11,956 nucleotides of DNA from Atopobiaceae bacterium UBA5363 (lineage in GTDB: Bacteria; Actinomycetota; Coriobacteriia; Coriobacteriales; Atopobiaceae), in NCBI GenBank assembly GCA_002407925.1, contig DHPN01000014.1:1513-13468 (forward strand), read 5' to 3'. Under the pieces are notes generated by a model, which did no database searches, had not been told where the DNA came from, and saw nothing but the letters and a program-made list of their open reading frames with translations. The translations under genes were made by a program, and so were the position numbers. This document shows, one piece after another, positions 6,180 to 11,956 of this stretch (position 1 is the stretch's first letter; each line of letters begins with the position of its first letter).

Positions 6180-6754
6180 GCAACGCTTTGGCAGCCGTTA
6201 CAGTTGCGCGTCCCTTCCTTTGGATAAGTCTTTATGCCATTGGTGGCTGGTGTTGGGAGACAATCTATTGCTCACTTATTGCTCACAAGCTCGTACGCCG
6301 CGGATTTCTTTTTGGACCAGCATGTCCAATCTATGGTGCCGGTGCAATGCTTGTCTGGGTTACGCTTGGCTGGATTAAAGATTGGTACGTGATGTTTATC
6401 GCCGGTGCGACCATCGCCTCTGTAATGGAATACGCAACAGGGTGGATCCTCGAGCAGCTCTTTCATCAAAGATGGTGGAGCTACGAGAGCCTACCTTTAA
6501 ACATACATGGTCGCATCTGTTTAGCAAGCGCCCTGCTTTTTGGTAGCTTTACCTTGCTTGTAAACCTTGGACTACAGCCTACCATCATCACTTTGTGCGA
6601 TCAGCTTTCTGCCAATCAGCAAATACTACTTGCAACAGCCATTACAATAATTTTTTGTATTGATCTTGCAGCTTCGATAATAAAGCACTGCCTCGAAGCC
6701 AACAACGAGCGCGCGACGCGTCTCGTGCAGACCATTCGCCGTCAGAGTTCCTAA
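6176..6754 (+). CDS. CmpB-like integral membrane protein (putative ABC-transporter type IV family), 192 aa
   Basis: Polytopic membrane protein of the family named putative ABC-transporter permease type IV (CmpB-like), whose function is not established. Family marks are YAIGGWCWETIY (20-31), RRGFLFGPACPIYGAGA (41-57) and EYATGWILEQLFHQRWWSY (85-103) with NIHGRICL (109-116). About five hydrophobic helices are seen, near 13-33, 52-66, 71-92, 113-132 and 150-168, ending in a positively charged tail. No ATP-binding subunit or binding protein is encoded beside it on this strand, so calling it an ABC permease rests on family name alone. Its ATG overlaps the stop of the HD-domain gene. A divergent TetR gene lies upstream of the pair. 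No clear terminator was found after it; a 5-bp hairpin GCACT/AGTGC (6784-6799) is too weak to call. Confidence 0.82.
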   Translation: MSNALAAVTVARPFLWISLYAIGGWCWETIYCSLIAHKLVRRGFLFGPACPIYGAGAMLVWVTLGWIKDWYVMFIAGATIASVMEYATGWILEQLFHQRWWSYESLPLNIHGRICLASALLFGSFTLLVNLGLQPTIITLCDQLSANQQILLATAITIIFCIDLAASIIKHCLEANNERATRLVQTIRRQSS

Positions 6755-6804
6755 GTCTATAACCTCTTGTAGCCAAAAAGCCTGCACTGGCATAAGTGCC
6801 CTTG

Positions 6805-7083
6805 TCAATACAAATTTTTACCGGCATAAGTCTTGCCATCACGCGCGGCATTCACCCCCATACCCTTGTCAGCAAGCACATCCTCACCAGGTATGCCAAG
6901 ATGGCGAGGTGTCAAGCCATTCGCAACGATAACAGCAGATGCCCTATATGTATCAGGCTCAGTTGTTACCTGCTTTATGTCCTCAGAAAGTAAAACAGAG
7001 GTGACGGATTCATGACGCAACTCAACGCCAGCATCAACAAGCTATGCAGCCTACCAGAACTTCTTGATCAACCGCCTTCCCTG
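6805..7083 (-). pseudogene. Fragment of a thioredoxin-reductase-like flavoprotein
   Basis: Read on the minus strand from 7083, one frame gives RRLIKKFW, stop, AA, stop, then LVDAGVELRHESVTSV and continues with ASAVIVANGLTPRHLGIPGE and a run ending in AGKNLY before a TGA at 6805-6807. This matches the order seen in thioredoxin reductases and related pyridine-nucleotide disulfide oxidoreductases: helix, GVELR strand, then the A-V-I-I-A-T-G, P-R-x-L-G-I-P-G-E block. The redox CATCDG site is replaced by NAARDG. The N-terminal FAD-binding region and the whole NAD domain are missing. The two TAG codons (7051-7053, 7042-7044) could each come from CAG by one transition. About 90 codons remain of an expected roughly 310, so it is a decayed remnant. 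It abuts the fetB stop in the same frame. Confidence 0.72.
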
Positions 7084-7890
7084 CTATCTACTGCGAGAAG
7101 CTCCACGCAACGTGGAATCAAGATAGTAGCCATCACTGGAGAAACGCTTGCGAAAACACCATCTAACAACAGCGATATTGCAAAGCGTCGTGGTAGCTGA
7201 GATGGCCATGAGAAGCACGAGCTGATATTTTGCAGCCGAAAGTGGGTCTGCTCCCGCAAGCACCTGCCCTGTCATCATCCCTGGTATCTGGACCACTCCG
7301 GCCGCTGAAAGTGTAGCAAGCGTAGGGATCATACCTGCTCGCACTGCAGACATAATAGATGGACGAGCAGCCTCAAGCGGCGTCGCACCAAGCGAGATGA
7401 GCGCTAGTACCTCATCGGAGCGCGCGTCAAGACTTGAGAAAGTGCGGTCAAGTGCCACAGCCGACGAACTCATTGCATTGCCCAAGATCATTCCGAATAT
7501 CCCCACCACCACACGCGCGTCATACCATAGCTCTGGTTTTACGATGAGTTCCACCACGAGAAAGACCATCGTAAACGAAGTGATTAGCAAGGAAACAAAG
7601 AGCTGCAAGGTAATACCTGAAGGGCAACTCTTGATTCGACCTCGCGCGATTTGTGTAGCATTAAGCACCATGATAAACATGATAAGAAGCACCATTTCCC
7701 AGCTCTGGTTGTCAAACACCCAGCCAAGTACAAAGCCCAACGCTATAAGCTGGACAAATGCACGCAGAGTCGAGATTGCTATGTCTTTTTCGAGGCCCAT
7801 CGCGCTACGGTAGGAAACAAGACCTGCTACGAGCATGAATCCCGCCGCACACAAAAGCTCGATATTTCCAATCTCTGGAACACCACCCAT
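7084..7890 (-). CDS. fetB: Iron export-type ABC transporter permease FetB (UPF0014 family)
   Basis: Membrane subunit of a FetA/FetB-type transporter; the E. coli pair exports iron and aids peroxide resistance. The signature AGVVQIPGMMTGQVLAGADP (197-216) followed by AAKYQ is characteristic of the family. About seven hydrophobic helices are seen, near 9-27, 37-58, 64-81, 95-115, 127-146, 187-203 and 223-243. Length 268 aa agrees with E. coli FetB (about 260). I chose ATG 7890, one base after the fetA stop, because the protein then begins at the family N-terminus. The open frame extends 62 codons further but only as an out-of-frame read of fetA. The SD is AGAGG in the fetA end, so translation is probably coupled. 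The last residues (about 252-268) are in the same frame as the flavoprotein remnant downstream. Substrate other than iron cannot be excluded. Confidence 0.9.
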   Translation of the reverse strand: MGGVPEIGNIELLCAAGFMLVAGLVSYRSAMGLEKDIAISTLRAFVQLIALGFVLGWVFDNQSWEMVLLIMFIMVLNATQIARGRIKSCPSGITLQLFVSLLITSFTMVFLVVELIVKPELWYDARVVVGIFGMILGNAMSSSAVALDRTFSSLDARSDEVLALISLGATPLEAARPSIMSAVRAGMIPTLATLSAAGVVQIPGMMTGQVLAGADPLSAAKYQLVLLMAISATTTLCNIAVVRWCFRKRFSSDGYYLDSTLRGASRSR

Positions 7891-7891
7891 C

Positions 7892-8641
7892 TCATAACTT
7901 CCTCTCAACGCTATCATCAGCCCCATCAGATCTCGCCGATGTAATATGACCTTCTGCCAAGTACACTCGACGCGTTGCAAACCCATCAGGTGGACGGTGA
8001 CGAACACGTACAAAGGCTTGCCCTGCTTCTGCACATGAGCGGACATAAGCTCCAACAAGAGCAGCTGACTCATCATCTAGGGCTGCATCGACCTCATCGA
8101 GCAGAAGAAGAGGGGGCTTGAGCACCAACGCACGAAGGAGTGCTATTCGTGCAGCTTGGCCACCTGACAGACGCTTCGCATCACGGTCAAGCTCGACATC
8201 GCGTAAGCCAAGCGCATCAAGGCCAGCACGTAAAATATCATCTTCTGGAGCAGGAACTTTCTTGCGACAAGAAAACTTCCAAGGAATGAGAAGGTTATCA
8301 GACACACTACCGCCGATAAGCGTTGCCTTCTGTGGAACATACACCACACTCTGGCGCCAACTTCTCCCATCCATCTCTTGCTCATCACGGCCACATATAG
8401 ACATGTGGCCCGAAGTCTTTGGTCGCAAGCGAGCCACTGTAAGCAGAAGTGTCGACTTGCCACAACCTGAGGGACCAACAAGATCGATGACCTCGCCGGA
8501 ATATATGTCAAACGAAATAGCATCGATAATACGGAGTATGCGACCCTCATGAACGATGTCTATGACAAGATCCCTTACTGAAAGAACAGGCTCAACGCAC
8601 TTTTTAGGTGATCTCGCCCCTTCTTCACAACTTTTCGTCAT
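7892..8641 (-). CDS. fetA: Iron export-type ABC transporter ATP-binding protein FetA
   Basis: Cytoplasmic ATPase that powers FetB. Walker A GPSGCGKST (56-64), Q-loop Gln104 in YVPQKATL, signature LSGGQ (158-162), Walker B LLLLDE (178-183) with catalytic Glu183 and D-loop ALDD, and switch His215 are all present. The region after the switch His (RHRPPDG) is less standard than the usual V-T-H-D. The N-terminal 18 residues before VLSVRDL are a polar extension. Start ATG 8641 has AGGAGG eight bases upstream. Length 249 aa is slightly longer than E. coli FetA (about 225). It is followed at one base by fetB, and preceded at 67 bases by the second half-transporter gene on the same strand. It may be co-transcribed with that exporter, or start from the TATACT element at 8677-8682. 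Confidence 0.88.
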   Translation of the reverse strand: MTKSCEEGARSPKKCVEPVLSVRDLVIDIVHEGRILRIIDAISFDIYSGEVIDLVGPSGCGKSTLLLTVARLRPKTSGHMSICGRDEQEMDGRSWRQSVVYVPQKATLIGGSVSDNLLIPWKFSCRKKVPAPEDDILRAGLDALGLRDVELDRDAKRLSGGQAARIALLRALVLKPPLLLLDEVDAALDDESAALVGAYVRSCAEAGQAFVRVRHRPPDGFATRRVYLAEGHITSARSDGADDSVERKL

Positions 8642-8672
8642 AGGTCACCCCTCCTCTCCGTATGCAAAATGC

Positions 8673-8688
8673 CATCAGTATACATCAG
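8673..8688 (-). promoter_or_regulatory. Candidate fetA promoter with 10-bp-spaced direct repeat
   Basis: On the minus strand TATACT (8682-8677) is a good -10 about 36 bases above the fetA start. Two CTGATG copies (8688-8683 and 8678-8673) are spaced exactly 10 bp, one helical turn, and the second begins inside the -10. No convincing -35 is seen. It could be a regulator site for fetAB. Confidence 0.35.
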
Positions 8689-8708
8689 GAAGACCAGAAA
8701 AAGAGCAT

Positions 8709-10544
8709 TTATTCAAGCTCAGCTGAACCGGTATAGAGCTGGTAATACTCGCCTTTTTGAGCAAGAAGTTCCTCATGGGTACCACGCTCGATGATCTTAC
8801 CATGTTCAAGGACCATGATTGCATCTGCATTACGCACCGTCGAGAGCCGGTGAGCAATGACGAATACCGTGCGGCCTTCCATAAGATGGTCCATGCCACG
8901 TTCAATGAGCCACTCGGTGCGAGTGTCAATACTTGATGTAGCCTCATCGAGTATAAGCACTGGCGGATCTGCAACGGCAGCGCGAGCTATAGCTAGAAGT
9001 TGACGTTGACCTTGACTCAAATTAGCGCCATCTGAGTTGACAAAAGTGTCGTAGCCGTTGGGAAGTCTGCGTATGAATGAATCGGCATTAGCTATCTTTG
9101 CTGCTTTAACTACCTGATCATCGGTGGCGTCAAGTTTTCCGAAGCGAATATTGTCAGCGATCGTTCCTGTGAATAGATGCGTGTCCTGCAGCACGATCCC
9201 TAAAGAACGCCGCAAAGCCGCTTTGGAAATATCGCGTACGTCAATCCCGTCATAGGTAATGCAGCCAGCATCCACGTCATAGAAGCGATTAATGAGGTTA
9301 GTGATCGTAGTTTTCCCAGCACCAGTCGAGCCGACAAAGGCAATCTTTTGGCCCGGCTTTGCAAAGAGACTCAGATTCTTCAGAACTACCGTCTTTGGCT
9401 CATAACCAAAGCTCACATTGTGAAAGCGCACGTCTCCGGCCAATGGTATGTGCTGGCCGTCGCGCGTCTGCCAGGTCCAACCACTTGCGCCGCTCGCAGT
9501 CTTATCTGTGCCAATCTTATCGTCATGAACGAGAAGAGTCGTACCCTCGTCAAGCTCACTTTTAAGGCCCATCACATCAAAGACGCGTTCAGCACCAGCC
9601 AAGGCCGTCAAAAGGAAGGTCCCCAGCTGCGTGATTTGGTTGAAAGGCATTGCCGCTTGTCTCACAAAGACAAGATAACTTGCCAGACTTCCCACGTCTG
9701 TCTGTCCGGCAATCGCCAAAATAGCTCCCGTCACGGCAACAATGGCATAATTGGCATAGGTAAGACATACGGTAACGGGCACCATCGTAGCAGCATACGT
9801 CTGAGCAGTCGTTCCGGCCATGCGAAGATCTTCGTTGACAGACTTAAAGTCCGCGAGGTTACGCGACTCGCGATTGAACACCTTGACAACTTTCTGACCA
9901 GCTACCATTTCTTCCACATAGCCATCAAGCGTACCCAGTGTGTCTTGCTGAAGCGAGAAGAAGTGCTTGCTACGCGTCGAGGAAAAACGCACGTACAGCA
10001 TGATCAGCACATCAAAGACAACTGTTATGAGCGTCAGACGCCAGTTGAGGACAAACAAAAGTACTAGCGTACCTACAGCCAAGATGACAGCTTGAACGAG
10101 GTTGGCAAAGCTGTTGTTGAGCGCCTCGGAGATAGTATCAACATCGTTGGTGAAGTAGCTCATCACATCACCACGGTTTGTTTGGTCAAAAAAACGTAGG
10201 GGAAGCGTTTCGATATGGGCGAGCAAATCGCGACGGATGTCAAAGACCACCTTTTGAGCAGCTATCACCATCGTCTGTGTGTATCCCATACATGACGCCA
10301 CGCCAGCTGCATAGATAAGAGCTGTGATCTTTACACTGCGTAGAAAGCCTTCTATGTCACCAACGACCAAAGAGTTTACGATTGGCTTAATCATATAGGT
10401 ACCGACAAGATTAGCCGCCCCACTTATCGTCACAAGCACGGCGACCACTAAAAGTGAGAGTTTCGCATGGCCGAGATATGAGAAAAATGACCTAAGTGTA
10501 CGACGCAGATCTTTTGGTCGTTTTGGAGCACCTCCTCTAGGCAT
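8709..10544 (-). CDS. ABC exporter half-transporter, canonical-site subunit (611 aa)
   Basis: Type IV-fold half-transporter: about six membrane helices (near 28-50, 72-95, 148-168, 170-188, 262-282 and 288-314) then an NBD from about 370. NBD motifs: Walker A GSTGAGKTT (405-413), Q-loop Gln453, signature LSQGQ (509-513), Walker B VLILDEATSSID with catalytic Glu534, and switch His565. All catalytic residues are intact, so this is the subunit that supplies the working Walker B site. An unusual hydrophilic stretch of about 35 residues (335-370, with GWTWQTRDG) sits between membrane domain and NBD. Start ATG 10544 overlaps the upstream partner by 8 bases, with no room for an independent promoter. 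Pairs with the gene upstream to form a heterodimer exporting drugs, lipids or peptides; substrate unknown. Confidence 0.93.
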   Translation of the reverse strand: MPRGGAPKRPKDLRRTLRSFFSYLGHAKLSLLVVAVLVTISGAANLVGTYMIKPIVNSLVVGDIEGFLRSVKITALIYAAGVASCMGYTQTMVIAAQKVVFDIRRDLLAHIETLPLRFFDQTNRGDVMSYFTNDVDTISEALNNSFANLVQAVILAVGTLVLLFVLNWRLTLITVVFDVLIMLYVRFSSTRSKHFFSLQQDTLGTLDGYVEEMVAGQKVVKVFNRESRNLADFKSVNEDLRMAGTTAQTYAATMVPVTVCLTYANYAIVAVTGAILAIAGQTDVGSLASYLVFVRQAAMPFNQITQLGTFLLTALAGAERVFDVMGLKSELDEGTTLLVHDDKIGTDKTASGASGWTWQTRDGQHIPLAGDVRFHNVSFGYEPKTVVLKNLSLFAKPGQKIAFVGSTGAGKTTITNLINRFYDVDAGCITYDGIDVRDISKAALRRSLGIVLQDTHLFTGTIADNIRFGKLDATDDQVVKAAKIANADSFIRRLPNGYDTFVNSDGANLSQGQRQLLAIARAAVADPPVLILDEATSSIDTRTEWLIERGMDHLMEGRTVFVIAHRLSTVRNADAIMVLEHGKIIERGTHEELLAQKGEYYQLYTGSAELE

Positions 10545-11956
10545 TCAGGTCGCCTCCTACCATGGCAGCAGAGGGGACCGACACAGGCGAGCCCGGCATA
10601 CCCGACCCAATCTGGGATTCATAAAGCTCTTGGTAAATAGGATCATGTGCAAGCAGCTCAGCATGGGTGCCTGTCGCATGTACATGGCCGTTGTCAAGTA
10701 TTACGATCTGGTCAGACTCCATAATGGAGTTGATACGCTGGGTAATGATAATCTTCGTAATTCCCGGAATACCAGCAAGTCTCCTGCGAATCTTTGCATC
10801 CGTTGTCATGTCAACTGCACTTGTCGAGTCGTCAAATATCAGCACCTTCGGATGCTTAAGGAGTGTACGAGCAATACATAGGCGCTGCTTCTGTCCACCT
10901 GAGACATTTACGCCGCCTTGACCCAAATCCCCATCGAGACCACCAATGCGATCAAGGAACTCATCTACGCAAGCAAGATGACAGGCTTGGAGAATCTCCT
11001 CGTCAGAAGCCTTCTCATTGCCCCATAGTAGGTTTTCCCTCACGGTGCCAGAAAACAGCATGTTGCTTTGAAGGACAATGCCAACTGCATCACGTAGCGC
11101 CACGAGATCGTACTTGCGCACATCATGGCCACCCACAAGCACGGAACCTGAGGATACCTCATACAAGCGAGGAATGAGCTGCACCAAGGAGGTCTTACCG
11201 GAGCCGGTACCTCCGAGAATACCAATCGTTGAGCCCGGAGCAAAACTAAGAAAGATGTGCTCAAGCACGTCTTCGCGTGCAGAGCTACTATATTTGAAGC
11301 AGACGTCACGAAACTCAACAGAGCCTGATCTAACCGTCTTGAGCGCCCCAGGAACCGACTTAATTGAAGGCTTTTCGTCAAGTACTTCATTCACCCGTCG
11401 CACGCTGGTTAGGGCACGAGCAAGCAACAAAAACACATTTGAAATCATCATGAGTGAATTCATGATCTGCAAGACGTAGCTCATAAAGCCCGTCAACTCA
11501 CCTACCTGGAGCGTTCCTACCAAGATCATCTGTCCACCAAAGTACAGTATGAGCACGCATGACGCGTACATCGAAAACTGAAATGCCGGCATGTTGAGAA
11601 CCGCACAACGAAATGTCGTCGTGGCCGTAGAGGCAAGGTTATTGTTTACAACAGCAAATTTCTGTTCTATATACTCGCCACGCACATAAGCCTTGATAGC
11701 ACGAATAGCCGTAAGGTTTTCCTGTATCGCATCATTTACCTGATCTGTCGCAGACTGCAAAAGCCAATAGAGTGGTCCGACATGCCGTATGATAAAGACG
11801 AGAGTCACTGCCAGAAGTGGCAAGACAACAAAAAAAACAATTGCCAGCTGAGCACTCATAAGTGATGCAAGAACAAGACCCATCACAAGCATCACAGGAC
11901 CACGCACCATTGGCCTAATTCCTACTGTCACTGCGTTTTGGATCACCGTGACATCA
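10537..11956 (-). CDS. ABC exporter half-transporter, degenerate-site subunit (5' end off window)
   Basis: Partner of the downstream half-transporter. The frame is open at the right edge: the codons before the first in-frame GTG at 11946 read Asp-Val-Thr and join the typical N-D-V-T-x-I-Q-N segment, so about 130 or more N-terminal residues including the first membrane helices lie outside. Numbering from that GTG, Walker A is GGTGSGKTS (245-253), Q-loop Gln293, signature VSGGQ (348-352) and Walker B VLIFDDSTSAVD. The catalytic Glu is replaced by Asp373 and the switch His by Gln403 (ITQRINS). These two changes together are the known mark of the degenerate ATP site in heterodimeric exporters such as TM287/288. 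A short C-terminal tail (about 445-469), rich in Gly, Ser and Pro, follows the NBD. It ends 8 bases inside the next gene. Confidence 0.92.
   Translation of the reverse strand, partial: DVTVIQNAVTVGIRPMVRGPVMLVMGLVLASLMSAQLAIVFFVVLPLLAVTLVFIIRHVGPLYWLLQSATDQVNDAIQENLTAIRAIKAYVRGEYIEQKFAVVNNNLASTATTTFRCAVLNMPAFQFSMYASCVLILYFGGQMILVGTLQVGELTGFMSYVLQIMNSLMMISNVFLLLARALTSVRRVNEVLDEKPSIKSVPGALKTVRSGSVEFRDVCFKYSSSAREDVLEHIFLSFAPGSTIGILGGTGSGKTSLVQLIPRLYEVSSGSVLVGGHDVRKYDLVALRDAVGIVLQSNMLFSGTVRENLLWGNEKASDEEILQACHLACVDEFLDRIGGLDGDLGQGGVNVSGGQKQRLCIARTLLKHPKVLIFDDSTSAVDMTTDAKIRRRLAGIPGITKIIITQRINSIMESDQIVILDNGHVHATGTHAELLAHDPIYQELYESQIGSGMPGSPVSVPSAAMVGGDLNA

Noticed and set aside
7012..7200. A 62-codon plus-strand frame in the gap and over the 3' end of fetB.
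   Set aside because: It runs antisense to the flavoprotein remnant and fetB, lacks an SD and shows no family features.
7891..8076. A longer fetB frame extending 62 codons upstream of ATG 7890.
   Set aside because: It lies wholly within fetA in another frame. FetB family proteins begin where ATG 7890 would place them, and the fetA stop is one base away.
9348..10067. A 239-codon open frame on the plus strand opposite the second half-transporter.
   Set aside because: Antisense to a clear ABC exporter gene, with low-complexity basic sequence and no recognisable domain or SD.
1..11956. tRNA, rRNA, insertion sequences or integrase/transposase genes.
   Set aside because: Reading both strands showed no tRNA-like cloverleaf, no rRNA stretch, no transposase motif and no terminal inverted repeats of an insertion element.

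Overview
The window is an ordinary chromosomal segment of a bacterium that uses strong Shine-Dalgarno sites and packs its genes tightly. Protein style (HisRS with the Cys-rich insert, class II-type branched-chain aminotransferase, FetA/FetB pair, HD plus CmpB-like membrane pair, two-gene heterodimeric ABC exporter) suggests an anaerobic actinobacterium of the Coriobacteriia (Atopobium/Olsenella/Collinsella-like). That placement is inference from protein appearance, not from a search. The left 2.8 kb looks clearly richer in G+C than the centre (about 4.1-6.8 kb), which is visibly A+T richer.

Layout. (1) 1-1366: an M20 metallopeptidase on the plus strand, preceded by an unusual homopurine stretch. 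(2) 1367-1481: a short convergent gap built of imperfect hairpin-forming repeats, the last of which runs into the 3' end of hisS. (3) 1482-4787, minus strand: hisS, then (upstream of it) a Rho-independent terminator, ilvE with a structured leader, and a HAD phosphatase. (4) 4882-6754: a TetR regulator on the minus strand divergent from a two-gene plus-strand operon, an HD-domain metal hydrolase whose stop overlaps (ATGA) the start of a five-helix CmpB-type membrane protein. The 206-bp divergent promoter region carries several palindromes that sit exactly on the promoter elements. (5) 6755-7083: no intact gene. It holds a broken piece of a thioredoxin-reductase-like flavoprotein on the minus strand, with two in-frame TAG codons. 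(6) 7084-8641, minus strand: fetB-fetA, an iron-export-type ABC transporter, the two genes being 1 bp apart. (7) 8709-11956, minus strand: two overlapping half-transporter genes forming a heterodimeric multidrug-type ABC exporter with one degenerate ATP site. The upstream gene runs off the right edge of the window.

Functional reading: hisS and ilvE are housekeeping genes of translation and amino-acid metabolism. The TetR/HD/CmpB block is the part most like an uncharacterised system: a regulator, a predicted soluble hydrolase and a membrane protein, translationally coupled, with elaborate operator-like DNA. The FetAB and heterodimer exporters may be transcribed together from right to left, although a promoter-like element lies just upstream of fetA.
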